From Strigamia acuminata (taxonomy: Eukaryota; Arthropoda; Chilopoda; Geophilomorpha; Linotaeniidae), in contig OX442316.1 in NCBI GenBank assembly GCA_949358305.1, forward strand, positions 10,912,001-10,976,000: a stretch of DNA of 64,000 nt, written 5' to 3'. Both the position numbers and the translations under genes were made by a program. Below the pieces are notes generated by a model. That model searched no databases. It saw nothing but the letters and a program-made list of their open reading frames with translations, and was not told the origin of the DNA. Positions 25,837 through 37,155 of this stretch are shown here, in pieces. Position 1 is the stretch's first letter. Every line of letters starts with the position of its first letter.

Positions 25837-26909
25837 ATGATGGTATTTTCCAATATATATCGCGAAATTTATAGGCATTTATTAATTATTTGGACCATAT
25901 TCTCAATAATTGCCGGTAAATTTGTTTAATTTATTATTATTTTCTTTTCTTTTTGGCAAAGCAATCGGTTTTCTTTCTTTTGCATTGTTTTCAATCTTAT
26001 TCCATAACACAAACCGTTTGAACTTCTCTTAATATTCCTTCACTTTCCTTCGAAATTGAAGCAAACATTTTATTATGAATTTAACTCAATCATTTTTACA
26101 TTTTTACAGAAATTGACGGCAGTAAATTCAACGATGTAACGTGTGGATCTGTGGTCAAATTGCAACAGCTGAATTACAAAATTCGTCTACATTCGCACGA
26201 AGTAAAATATGGTTCAGGAAGTGGTCAACAGGTATAAACAAAAAAAAATAAACTTTTTAAAATGTATTTATTTTTAAATTTTTTTTTATTAATTTAATTT
26301 TTATTTCAATGCAGTCGGTTACAGGAGTCGATGCCATGGATGACGTGAACAGTAATTGGGTAATTAAAGCAATCACGGACAAACATTGTACAAGAGGGTA
26401 AAATAATTTTCAAAATTAAAAAAAAAAAAAAACTCAAATTTTACGTAATTTCTTTTTCTTCCAGCGAAGCTATTAAATGTGGCGACAAGATACGTTTCGA
26501 ACATCTGTCGAGCGGCCGAAATTTACACAGCCATTTATTCACCTCGCCGCTTTCAAACACGCAAGAAGTGAGCGCTTTTGGAGAGAACGGAAAAGGCGAC
26601 ACGGGAGATCACTGGGAAGTCGTCTGCGACGGCGAATCGTGGAAGAGAGACAAGAAAGTTATGTTCAAACACATAGATACAAGCACGTAAGATTCGTGAA
26701 GAAAAAAAAAGTCAGACCGGTTCATTTTTATGACCTTATTCAGGTACTTAGCGGCATCCGGACACACGTTTGGTCGTCCAATTCATGGACAAATGGAAAT
26801 TTGTGCTATATCTCATCCAGATGCGACCTCGTATTGGCAAGCCGTTGAAGGTGTCTTCATCAAACCATCAGAAATCAACTCACACAGATATTTGCATGAA
26901 GAATTGTGA
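25837..26909 (+). CDS. SDF2: Stromal cell-derived factor 2-like MIR-domain ER protein (223 aa)
   Basis: An ER-lumen MIR-repeat protein; the family works with DnaJ-type chaperones and shares its MIR domain with protein O-mannosyltransferases. Five exons join in phase: 25837-25915, 26110-26231, 26315-26397, 26465-26686 and 26744-26909. The start gives a hydrophobic signal segment (HLLIIWTIFSIIA) and then the conserved VTCGSVVKL. Further family blocks are HEVKYGSGSGQQSVTG, NSNWVIKA, CGDKIRFEHLSSGRNLHSHL, DHWEVVC and YLAASGHTFGRPIHGQ. The C-terminus is HEEL, an ER-retention signal of the KDEL type. Length matches the family. Two ATGs are adjacent at the start; either would do. An AATAAA lies at 26979. 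Confidence 0.96.
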
Positions 26910-27177
26910 AAACAATTTGTAATTTATGGTACTATAAAAAAAAATTTTGATTTTTTTTTCATTCATTCTGTGAGCTTTAATAAATTTCTCGACCAAATGC
27001 TTTTTCACTTCATGTTTATTGTACTACAGCAATGACATAAAACAGGACTTTTAAATATAAAATCTCATTAGCAGCATTTTGAACGTAATTGTTTTTGAGA
27101 CAGGAAAAAAGTATCTCTAATTCAAAACCTCGAATGTACATAAAACTCTTATTAGAAACTATTGTGTAAATGGAACA

Positions 27178-27576
27178 CTAAGCGGCACTTTTTTCCTCCT
27201 CTTCCATTTTGATATCTTCTGCAGCGATTAACTTCAAAGCACCTTCAGGGATCTTCCCCTCGTCGATCTCCTTGCACCATTGTCTATACTATAGTCAACG
27301 AAAAAACGAAAAAATTAATTCTTATTTTTTTTAATTTTTTTTTTAATTTTTTATATATACCAATTCCAACTCCTTTCTCAGCATCAAAACAGCTTGTTCT
27401 CGATGCGCAACCAATTCCTCCAAATATTGGTAACGAAGCTTCTTTCGGGCCCGGCACTCTCGAGCACTTTGGCGGCTTCTCTCCAACTTCGCCTTCATGT
27501 CAACTTTAGTTGGTTTTCTTCCTGGCTTGCGACCGCGCCTCGCCGCCTCTTTTCTTCCACTTTTATCAACGCTTAC
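27178..27576 (-). CDS. CREBL2: CREBL2/REPTOR-BP-type bZIP factor (N-terminus missing)
   Basis: A small bZIP protein; the Drosophila member REPTOR-BP partners REPTOR in the transcription response to low TORC1 activity. Two exons are clear: 27576-27361 (72 codons) and 27288-27178 (TAG at 27178-27180), joined in phase 0. The basic region reads LERSRQSARECRARKKLRYQ, preceded by the typical GRKPGRKPTKVDMKAK, with a leucine zipper after it and the CREBL2-like tail WCKEIDEGKIPEGALKLI. The first coding exon with the start codon was not found. The likely upstream exon ending at a good donor near 27832 has an in-frame stop and no ATG in the right phase. The gene is convergent with SDF2; a poly(A) hexamer for it lies at about 27015-27020. 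Confidence 0.9.
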
Positions 27577-27831
27577 CTAAAAGAGAAAAAAATAAAATCA
27601 AATAAAACCAAAAAATTTTTTAAAATTACAAATTTCGTCGAGAAAAACCTTTTTTTTTACTTTTTATTATTTTTTTTACTACACGTAACGTATTACCGCA
27701 CCAGCTGGTTTTAAATAAAAATCTGTACTGGTCAGACAAAAACTGCGCACTCAAGTACAAACTGTATGTGCGTGCTTGTACTACCGGTATATAATGGAAT
27801 TTGTCAGCTGCCGATCGACTATAATTGTTTT

Positions 27832-28070
27832 TCTCACCTTCGGTGGCTACGAATGGATTTTCCTTGCACCGGGTAGAGGCGAGAGGCACGGTCGGCAACA
27901 ATCTCGTTTACAACACGCTAGATCAAGCTCACAGCCAAAAGACTACGGCCCCTTCCCACTGGCGAACAACCACGACGTACTAGGCAAAACTACGCACTTC
28001 TGCAATCCGCTTTCGCCGACACTCAAGGCCATTGATCTTGTGATGTCACCATTCGTTACGTCATACTACA
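27832..28070 (-). promoter_or_regulatory. Likely promoter and non-coding first exon of CREBL2
   Basis: GC-rich minus-strand segment ending in a strong donor (GAAG then gtgaga). Upstream of it on the same strand are CRE-like sites: TGACGTAA (plus-strand ttacgtca near 28055) and a TGACATCA-type site near 28040. The location fits a first exon and promoter of the bZIP gene, and CRE-type sites in front of a bZIP gene would allow feedback. Not proven. Confidence 0.35.
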
Positions 28071-28358
28071 ATCGTATATCGTCTTTAGGTTTACGCTAAG
28101 ATCCACAGATGTCACTACGTTGCGTTGAAAATCTCGATGTAAATCTTTAAAGAATATCATTTTCCATCTCGAAAGTTTAAAATTCCTCAAACAGAATTGA
28201 ATACCAACAACAAAAACAACAATAACACACGGAAAACAAAATTTACATTTAAATTTTTTTCTTTTAGTATTTTTTTCCGAAATGCCATTTATATTTTGAT
28301 TTCTCAAATAATTTCTCAAATGATTAAGCTAAATACAAAACAATAAAATAAAATAACG

Positions 28359-28382
28359 TTTTTGTTTTTGTTTTTGTTTTTG
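28359..28382. repeat. (GTTTTT)n microsatellite
   Basis: Four GTTTTT units in an AT-rich stretch between CREBL2 and membrin. The surrounding 28.1-29.3 kb shows no supported gene. Confidence 0.85.
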
Positions 28383-29336
28383 TATATGGATTTTTCGATA
28401 AAAGTGTATAATCACAGATTTACTGTAAATATAAACTCGTTTATAAATACACATCACATGACAACTTTTTCTGAAGTGAAAAAAATAAAGGTACTAAATA
28501 TAAATGCCGAAAAATAGTTGGCAGAAGTAAGATTTATCAAATATTAGCATCAGTGAAGAGTTTTGAGTTTTGACAGTGTGTATTGTTCACCATACTTCCT
28601 TTTCGCGAAACGTGTTTTGCAATTGTTTAGCGCTAACAACCATTCACCGAGTAAGAAAACAGCTTGTAGAAACCTACCTTACATTTACTTTCATCGTTAT
28701 TAATGTCTGTCTCGTCGCTCCGCATCATATTACTAAAATTTCACGAGCGGATTTCGAAACTTCCACTTCTGAAAAGAAGCCATGGGGAAATGTTTATTTA
28801 CATTCGTCATTTCAATGCGGGATAGGTATTCAACAGACCAGTTAGCGACACTAAAATTATGAACTAAACGAAAGAAGAAAAATATGTATTTATATAAATT
28901 TTAAAAATTTATTACATGCTTTATTGCGACGCAATAATTATTTCCAAAAATTTACGAGAAAAATCTGTTTTTATCGCGATCTGTTTTTACTGAGATCTAG
29001 ACTTGACCCGATTAAGTTAATGACGTCAGTATTTATCCTCCACCCAATAGTCTTTTTGATTCTATTTTTTTTTCCTGTATTATAAAGACGTAAAACTGCA
29101 ACAAAAATTTAAAACGTTTTAAAATTTATAAGAAAAATACGTTTTTTAAAAATTTATGTTTACTGATAAATTCAAAAACCTTTGCTTTCGCCCTCTCGTA
29201 TCACATGATGGAATTCACCGTTTACCATATGTGACATGTTGCCACGCGAATATTGGTCAGTTTAAGCACACGTTAGTGACAGCTAAAACATTTACTCCAT
29301 AGAAGTAAAAAAAACTATAATTTCTAGGAAAAAAAC

Positions 29337-30159
29337 ATGGATTCATTATACCATCAAACGAATAAACTTCAACAGGATGTATTGGATAATTTTGTCCAGT
29401 TAGAAAAGTTGTCCGGCAAAGATGCACATGTACTAGAAAATGTTATTCAAACTCGTATAGATCAAATTATTAGGTGTGTTAAAAGACTATAAAACCGACT
29501 CGGGATGCCTCAAACTCTCCTAAAACAAGAACATTTAATTACACATTAATTTCTCATTCAAATAATTAATCTTTCTTTATATTGTTTAGCAATTGCGAGC
29601 GATTAGCTCGACTTGCCGATAAAGAACTCGCACCTCGCAAAGCAAATGCAAAATTAAGAGTGGAGCAACTGAAATACGATTGCCAACACTTGCAAGCCGC
29701 TTTGAGGAACCTTCAACACCACAGATTTACCAGAGAAAGAGAAGTCCAAGAAAGGGAGGATTTATTATCACGAAGATTTACGTGAGAAAATCGTCTGCAA
29801 TGGTTGAATTTCTTGAATTTCTTGGAAATTTTGTCTGTTTTCGTTTTAGGACGAACGAGCAAGAGACTAGCATAGCTATAGATTACGCGCTGCAAATGAA
29901 TACGTCGGCAAATAATGCGCACAAAGGAATGGATGATCTTTTAGGACAAGGAAACAGCATTCTTACCAACCTGCGAGACCAACACGGCACGTTGAAAGGA
30001 GCGCACAAACGTATTTTAGATGTCGCCAACACACTCGGGCTTTCGAATACTGTTATGAGACTTATTGAAAGGCGTACGCTTCAGGATAAATTTATTTTAT
30101 TCGGTGGGATGATTGTAACTGTTGTTATTATGTTTTTGATTGTGAGGTATTTGATGTGA
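29337..30159 (+). CDS. GOSR2: Membrin / Golgi SNAP receptor complex member 2 (212 aa)
   Basis: Qb-SNARE for ER-to-Golgi and intra-Golgi vesicle fusion. Three exons join in phase: 29337-29473, 29590-29781 and 29850-30159. The 212-residue product has the length of vertebrate GOSR2. Visible blocks are an N-terminal helical region starting MDSLYHQTNKLQQ, LRVEQLKYDCQHLQAALRN, LLSRRFTTNEQET, the SNARE motif with GMDDLLGQGNSILTNLRDQH and IERRTLQDKF, and a C-terminal membrane anchor (ILFGGMIVTVVIMFLIVRYL). An AATAAA is at 30336. The gene is intact. Confidence 0.96.
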
Positions 30160-31334
30160 AAGTTGGTACATTTTGTATTTATTTTATACAATGTCTTATG
30201 GAGTTCGGAAATTGTTTTTTCGTTCCATTGATGATTAATGAGAATGATTATTGAGTTGTTAATTAAATTAAATGGTTGGGAAGTTCTATTCTATTTTATA
30301 CTGCTAAATGGAGATTGCGAGCTGTATGTGAGTTTAATAAACTAAAAAATTTATTTTGATTGAGGAATAATAATTCAGGTGGAAAGTATCATTAAAAACG
30401 ATTATTTTATGCTGTTTACACGTTTTAAAATGTTTACCTTTGGAATTAAAAAATTTCCATTTTTAATTACATTAAACATTATAAATAAATAACGCATTTT
30501 TTAATTATTATTATTATTATTTTAAATTAGACTCATGTGTTTATGCCTTATGTAAAATAGGTAGAGAAAAATAGTCACTTTTATAGTATTATAAAAAGAA
30601 AATTGGTAATTTGTGCCATCTGTTGTGATATGTAACAAAATGTAAGAAAATAAGCATTGAATTGCCTTAACATTTTGATAATTTCTGCAAATTTAATAAA
30701 TAAACTTCAATAAATAAAAATGTTTTCGGCAGTGCGATGAGGAAGGTAATTATGACATCATCAGCTTCACTAGTCACGTGCTCAAAAATGGCGGATCACT
30801 AGTCGAATCTTCTTAGAGATGTGAGTTACATCATTCACGCAGGCCTTTTCTTCTATTTTTCTCCAATGTGTACACTTTTTTTTTACTACAGTGTTGTTAC
30901 AAGAGCAGTGATAGATGTATTGAGTGAGTAGTTACCATCAATAGGCTCTAAATTTCACTTCGAAATCTCGGATGTTGACTGTAATCGCCATGCTTGTTTC
31001 AATGTCCTATTGCCTTTTTTTCAAACTTCTGCAGCTGAAATGTTATTCAAATTGCGAAGCAGTGGTGTATTTTTACCTAATTCTAAATTGTAACGACTTA
31101 ATCATCGACCTTAAGGCTATTGTTCGCTCAGCGACGAGATTGCGTCCCTTTAGCTGAATAGAAACGTTACGTTACAATTGCTTATTATAGGCGTTTGGTG
31201 TTTACTTTACACTTTGCCGTAACACAACAAATAATTAGTTTTAAAACGAGCAAACGCGATCGAGAAAATTATTTTTTCTCAAAATTAACCTTTTTATACG
31301 TGCGATTTATAGTAATTAACAATTTCTTGAAATT
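30160..31334. other. Membrin 3' region and PPS promoter/5' region
   Basis: The left half is AT-rich and holds the membrin 3' UTR. From about 30.72 kb it becomes less AT-rich, with an ATGGCGG-containing segment at about 30790 and a run of pyrimidines. This is a plausible promoter and leader for the downstream PHD-SPOC gene. No other gene is supported. Confidence 0.45.
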
Positions 31335-31350
31335 ATGGCGGTAAAAAAAA
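31335..31350 (+). other. Upstream ATG in the PPS first exon
   Basis: ATGGCGGTAAAAAAAA is followed by a donor-like gtgagt. If spliced to the next exon acceptor (at about 31508/31509) it would read seven codons and stop. The main start is therefore the ATG at 31543, and this is a minimal upstream ORF in the leader. Splicing is inferred from consensus only. Confidence 0.35.
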
Positions 31351-31542
31351 GTGAGTTTATAAAGATTTCGAAAAAATCCCAAAAAATGTAGAAAAAAAGT
31401 GAAAAGATGTTATTTTTTTAAATTTTTGTTTTTTTGTTTTCCAATTTAATTCTTTTTTAAATCTGTATTTTTAATGGTTTTCTGTTTTTTTTTTTTTTAA
31501 ATCTTTAGATGAGTGATATCGTGCCATCGCGGGTGTCCAAGT

Positions 31543-34500
31543 ATGTCCCAAGAAACTAAAAGTACAAAAACGGTAAACCAGTCGAATGTCATTTTCGAGA
31601 AATTGACTGCTAATAATCAACAGTTAACTTGTGGAGTTAACGCTGGTTGGACAGTTGGTCCCGAGGTGAGTTTTTCCAACATAATAAAAAAAAATACAAA
31701 CGAATTAGTTAAAAAAAAAACGGGGCATTATTCTAAATTTGCTTTGCACCTTGCATGATTTTCTTATTTTGCGAATGAAATTGCTTGTATTTTGCTTTAG
31801 TTATTTTTGCGAGCACTGTGACATTTATTTTTATTATTTTATCAATTACATTTTGTGCAGCCCGATTTCTTAAATGCTTCTCCTCACAATATTCGATCAT
31901 CGTCATCATCTTGGACTTCCTTTCCTGCTTCTCCTTGTGTTTCACCCACGCTTAATTACCTGCTGCTTGGGAAGGTTGGTTAATTGGCATTAAAAGATGT
32001 TTAGAGTAAGATATACGTGTGAGATCACTCGCACCAGTTGAAGTTGTCAATAATTTGTGGGAAAAAGGCCAACTGATTGACATATTTAACAGTTATTTGT
32101 AGTTTAATAATTTCTTTACAGGTTAAGAAATAAAAAGAAAACCCTCTGCTTTGATTTCTTACCCTTCCACTTTTCTTATCGCTAAGGAGTTACGTGTGGA
32201 GAAGGCCAACCCATTTCTCGGCATGTCACAAGATCAAATTCAGAAGTTGGATGCCGTTTTGTCGTCTGAACAAGCCAAGCAGATTTTGAGTGAAAGTTCT
32301 GCAGCGTTTGGGCTTCATGAGCCTAAATTGGACGATGTGCTGGGTAAAGGGGGGAGAAAACGGCGAAGAAAATTACATTTTTGGAAAAAATTTCATAGGT
32401 TTTATATAGACTTTTCTGTTTATTAGGACAAGATGATAACAAAGAGAGCTTAAATCCAGATCTTGATCGAACTATCGAAGATTATATCATTGGAAACATG
32501 TCGGAACTTCCAAAAACAGAGGATTTTCTTCATGTAATTTTAAATTTTCTACTTTTGATTAATTTTCTTTTACTTAAAAATTTTTTTAAAATAGGTTTTT
32601 GACAACTCAAATGAAGTGTTGGCGCCTAATAATGTACCGGCGCTTTTGCCCAAGAATATTATGGAGGACGATTTAATTCCTATACTTGACAATTCACATC
32701 TAGAGAGTATTTTGCTAGATCACTGTTATTCGATGATGCCAGTTGCAAATGACAGCGTTCCGAAAGCTGCTGCGAATGAAGAAGTTCAGGCAGTGGACAT
32801 TCAAGAGCACTATCACGAAGAGGTTGTGAACACCGAAGTTGAAGACGAGGATACGAGAGATTTGGATGATGACAGCTTTTTGGACGATGAAAAATCCAAA
32901 GTTCAAATTGTAGAGAAAAACGGTCACGCTCAATCACCGGTCCGGCGATCACAGCGTCAGATAGAGCGAATCGAACGCGAACAACTCGAGAAAATCAAGG
33001 CAGAAAATGCGGAGTTGCAGAGGAGGGAAAAAGAAGAGATGGAACGGCAAAAGCAAATCGAACAGTTAAAAATTCTCGATCCGGAAGGGTCGACCGATGC
33101 TTTTATGCCGTCTCCATTCGACATTGAAGAAAATTTAAACGATCAAGACAAAGACGACGACGAACAAACAGCGAATCGTAAGTCGAGGTTAAAAAGTGAC
33201 GAGAAAGCAGAGGAAATCGGTCGGGGACGAGGAAGGGGACGACCGAGAGGACGTGGAAAGGTCATGCCCGAAGATCGAGCGACGAACCGCGGCAGAGGAA
33301 GGATGCGGAAAGACGGAGACAGTCCACCCAGCAGCGCACGCGGCCGCGGTGGACGGAAAAAGTCGGGTGGTAGGAAAGGAAAAGGTCTGCATTTGAGTGG
33401 CGAGTCTGACGAAGGCGGATCGGACGAAGGCGGTTCGGAGACCGAAGATGTGGAAACGAACGATACCGATGATTACGGCAACGATTTGGACACTGATGAA
33501 GTGGACAGTGCGAGGAGAAACTTGTTTAAGAACAAAGATTCCGGTGGACTGCTTTTGTCAGAAAGTGACGAAGAAGATGAGACCGGGGCAAAGAAAGATC
33601 CGAGCAACAAGCGATCGAGCGTCGGTTCCGACACGGAAGCGGCGGTCGCTAAATTGCACAACATCGGTAAAAGGATCTTCGAGAAGCAGAGCAAAGTCGG
33701 GCCGGAAGACAGTTTGGATGATAGTGTTACTGAAGGCAGTATTGATGGTTCTCCGAGTAAGAAAGACGGGAAGACGAGCGAGTTTACTGGCGAGAAATTA
33801 ATCGGACGGACTGAGATGAAGAAGAAATCGTTGGCGAGAGAAAAATGGGACCGACGGAGAGCCATGAGTACGGGGAGCCTCGAGAAAAGCACTTCTCCGA
33901 AGAGTACGAAATCGAAAGTGCAGAGACGGGAGTCGTCGGCGCTCGCGGTGGCCAAATCGAGATCGTTCGACGCCGATAGCGATTCGTCCAGCTACAGAGA
34001 ACGGACGAAGGACGAAGCTGCGAGTCCCGTCGTCAAGGATGCGTCGAAGGACGAACCGGTGAGAAAATCCTACCCGAAACGAGAGAATCGAAAACCACCG
34101 GCGCATTTAGCCGAGATATTCTTCGAACCCGCCTTGTTTAGCACACCTGACATCATGAAAAAGGTGGACGCAAAGGCCGAACCGAAGACACCCGACAAGG
34201 ACGGAGAGAGCGTCGAGGATGTGCTGGCGTCCGTTGCAAAAATGACGTCCGAAAAGGAGTCGGACGGGGTCACGCGTAAAAAGAAAACGATTAGGAGGAT
34301 TAGAGCTTCGAAATCGAAAAAGGGGGCTAAAGGTGAGCACGGTAGGACTAACGCGGCGGATGCTGCTGGTGACGACAGCGATGCGTCGTTTACGGATGAC
34401 CCCGACGATACCGACTGGTGTTCCGAAGATGATCCGGATAGGCTATGGTGCATTTGTAAACAACCGCATAACGATAGGTTTATGATACTGTGCGAGTCGT

Positions 34501-37119
34501 GCAAGGATTGGTTTCACGGAACGTGCGTCAATGTGACGCGCAAACTGGGCAAGGAGATGGAGAAGAAGGGCCAGGACTGGTTTTGTCCAAAGTGCATTAA
34601 AGGTTAATCGAAATTTTGCGTTTGAGTTGTTGGGAATTTAATTTTGGTGGTTTAATTTGTTTTAGATAAAAGTAAACCGAAGAGTGAGAGCGTCAAGGAA
34701 GAATTTGCTTGTAAGGAAGAGGTGAAGTCGAAAATAGCGGCGGAAATTCCAGCACCGCTTAAAAGGAAGCCGTTTCGACCTAATCAGTTACCTGTAAGTC
34801 GGGTTGAAATTGTGTTTAATTGTGTTTAATAACGGGCATTTTTTTTTGTAGAGCGTTATTAGTCGCGAGAAATCGTTTTCGACTCAATTGTGTATTGTCG
34901 GCTGTGGTCATTCTGCACGATGTGATTCTATTTATTGCAGCAATGAATGCATCCAGAAACATGCTAACGAATCGCTACAGTTCTTAAATAAAATCGGAAA
35001 AGTAAAGTTTGAAAAGCGGGGAAATTGTCCGATTTTTGGGAGTAATTTGTTGGTTGTTTTACAGACGAAAGCGAACGAAAGTAAAAAGGATGATTTAGCG
35101 AGAGTCGTCGTGTGGGAGCGAGGAAGCGGGAAGATTTTAAACGGACCTAACGCACCGACGGAGAGTAATCTGCAGTCGTGGCTCCATAACCATCCTACTT
35201 TCGAAGTTTTGAGACCCGGCTCGGCACCTACGCCTAAGAAAATTGAACGAGAAAAATTCCAACCGGAAAAGAAGGAAACTCCCAAAAAGCAATCCAAGCC
35301 GAGAGAATCCGAATCGTCTGGACCCGAACCGATTCGACTAAACGTCAGAAAAACGTTGAGGGATATTTTAATGACTAGGTTAGGGAATGAAAGGAAATTA
35401 ATTAATTAATAGTATTGTTTAATGATTTAATGATTTATAATTTAGATGCAAAGATACGGAAGATGTTCTCATATCAACGGACGAAATCAAGAAAATTGTT
35501 TTAGCAATTGAAGAAGAACTGTTTAAATATTTTAGTGATATTGGATCAAAGTACAAAGCCAAATACAGAAGCCTTATGTTTAATATTAAAGATCCTAAGA
35601 ATCATGTATGCTGTTTATAACCTTTGATGTGTGTACCGTGATAAAATATATTTATTTTTTAATTTGGTAGGGGTTGTTTCGGAAAATTTTGAAGGGTAAA
35701 ATTTCTCCGTATAAATTGGTCCGTATGACACCGGAGGAATTAGCTTCAAAAGAACTCGCTATGTGGAGAGAAAGAGAAACTAAACATGTATTTTATTTTG
35801 GTTTGACGCGAACAAAACTGAATGCTAAATCGACTTTATAATTCTAGGCGTTAGAGATCATTACGCGTGAACAAAAGGAAGTTCAATCGGTGCCGATAAT
35901 TAAGAAAACGCACAAAGGAGAGATCGAAATTCAAGACGAAGCGGAGACGATTGATTTCATAGAGGTTTGTTGCGTGTTAAGTGTTGATTATGATGAAATA
36001 TTAATTTTTTTTGATTTATTTTTACGTTAGCCGACAGTAGATAAACCAAAGACGAAAGTGGAGACGCCCGTGGAGCCGTTGACTACAATGTTAATTGACA
36101 CGACGGAACGACACCGATCTCACCTATTCGATTTGAACTGTAAAATATGTACAGGAAAAGTGGCACCACCTGCCGATGAACCCCCGCCGAAGAAAGTGAA
36201 AATTGCTACGAGCATTAGTGAAGAAACGAAATCTGGTTCGTCGCACAAAGATCGAAAGGAAAAGAGCGGAAAGGAAAAGAAAGATCACTCGAAAAGCAAT
36301 AAGGAAAAGGAGAGGGACAAAGAGAGAAGCAAAAGTAAAGTCAAAGTAAAGAAAGAAAAATCCAAGCAAACGACGTCGGATTCAAAAACGGAAGAAAAGG
36401 TTGAAAAAACAGTAGTCAAGTCTATCCTGAAGGAAACAATAGATAGAGAACCTTCGTCTACAGTTTCAATAAGGTTTGATTTCATAGTTTAGCATTTTGG
36501 ATCGATAATCAACAATAATCGTCTTTGTTTGGTAGTTCTCCCGATTCTGCAATGCCGTCTCAGTCTGATGCAGATGCACTAAATACTCGCAGCATTCCTT
36601 CTGTGTGGAAAGGTTTCATCGTCATGCAAGATGTAGCTAAGTTGGTTGCTGGAGCTTTTAGGGTATCTGGCCCGACTGATTTCTTAACACAGGTATATTT
36701 AAATAGAGTATTTTGTTGAGTATATTATTATTATTTTTTTTTTAAATTAGGACGTTCCTGATACTATTCAAATATGTGGTCGAATAAATCCAGGTATAGT
36801 TTGGGACTATATCGGGAAAGTACGACATTCCGGTTCAAAGGTGAGTGCTATTGATTGATGGCTTATTTATTTTCTAACGAGTTTTGTTTTGTTTTGTTCT
36901 GCTAGGAATTTGTCGTAATACGTTTTCAACCAGCAAACGAAGAAGAGAAGGCAGCCTACGTGTCGCTATATCACTATCTTAGCAGCAGAAAGAGGTTTGG
37001 AGTTGTCGGAAATGCTGCTAAGATGGTGAAGGATTTTTACATCATCCCATTAGCATCTCACGAACCGGTACCGACTGTCTTAAAACCATTCGAAGGACCC
37101 GGTAAAAATATTTTTTTGC

Positions 37120-37155
<36 letters not shown>

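Noticed and set aside
33473..33955. Minus-strand ORF of 160 codons
   Set aside because: Antisense shadow of the acidic, Ser-rich part of the PPS exon; no signals or domain.
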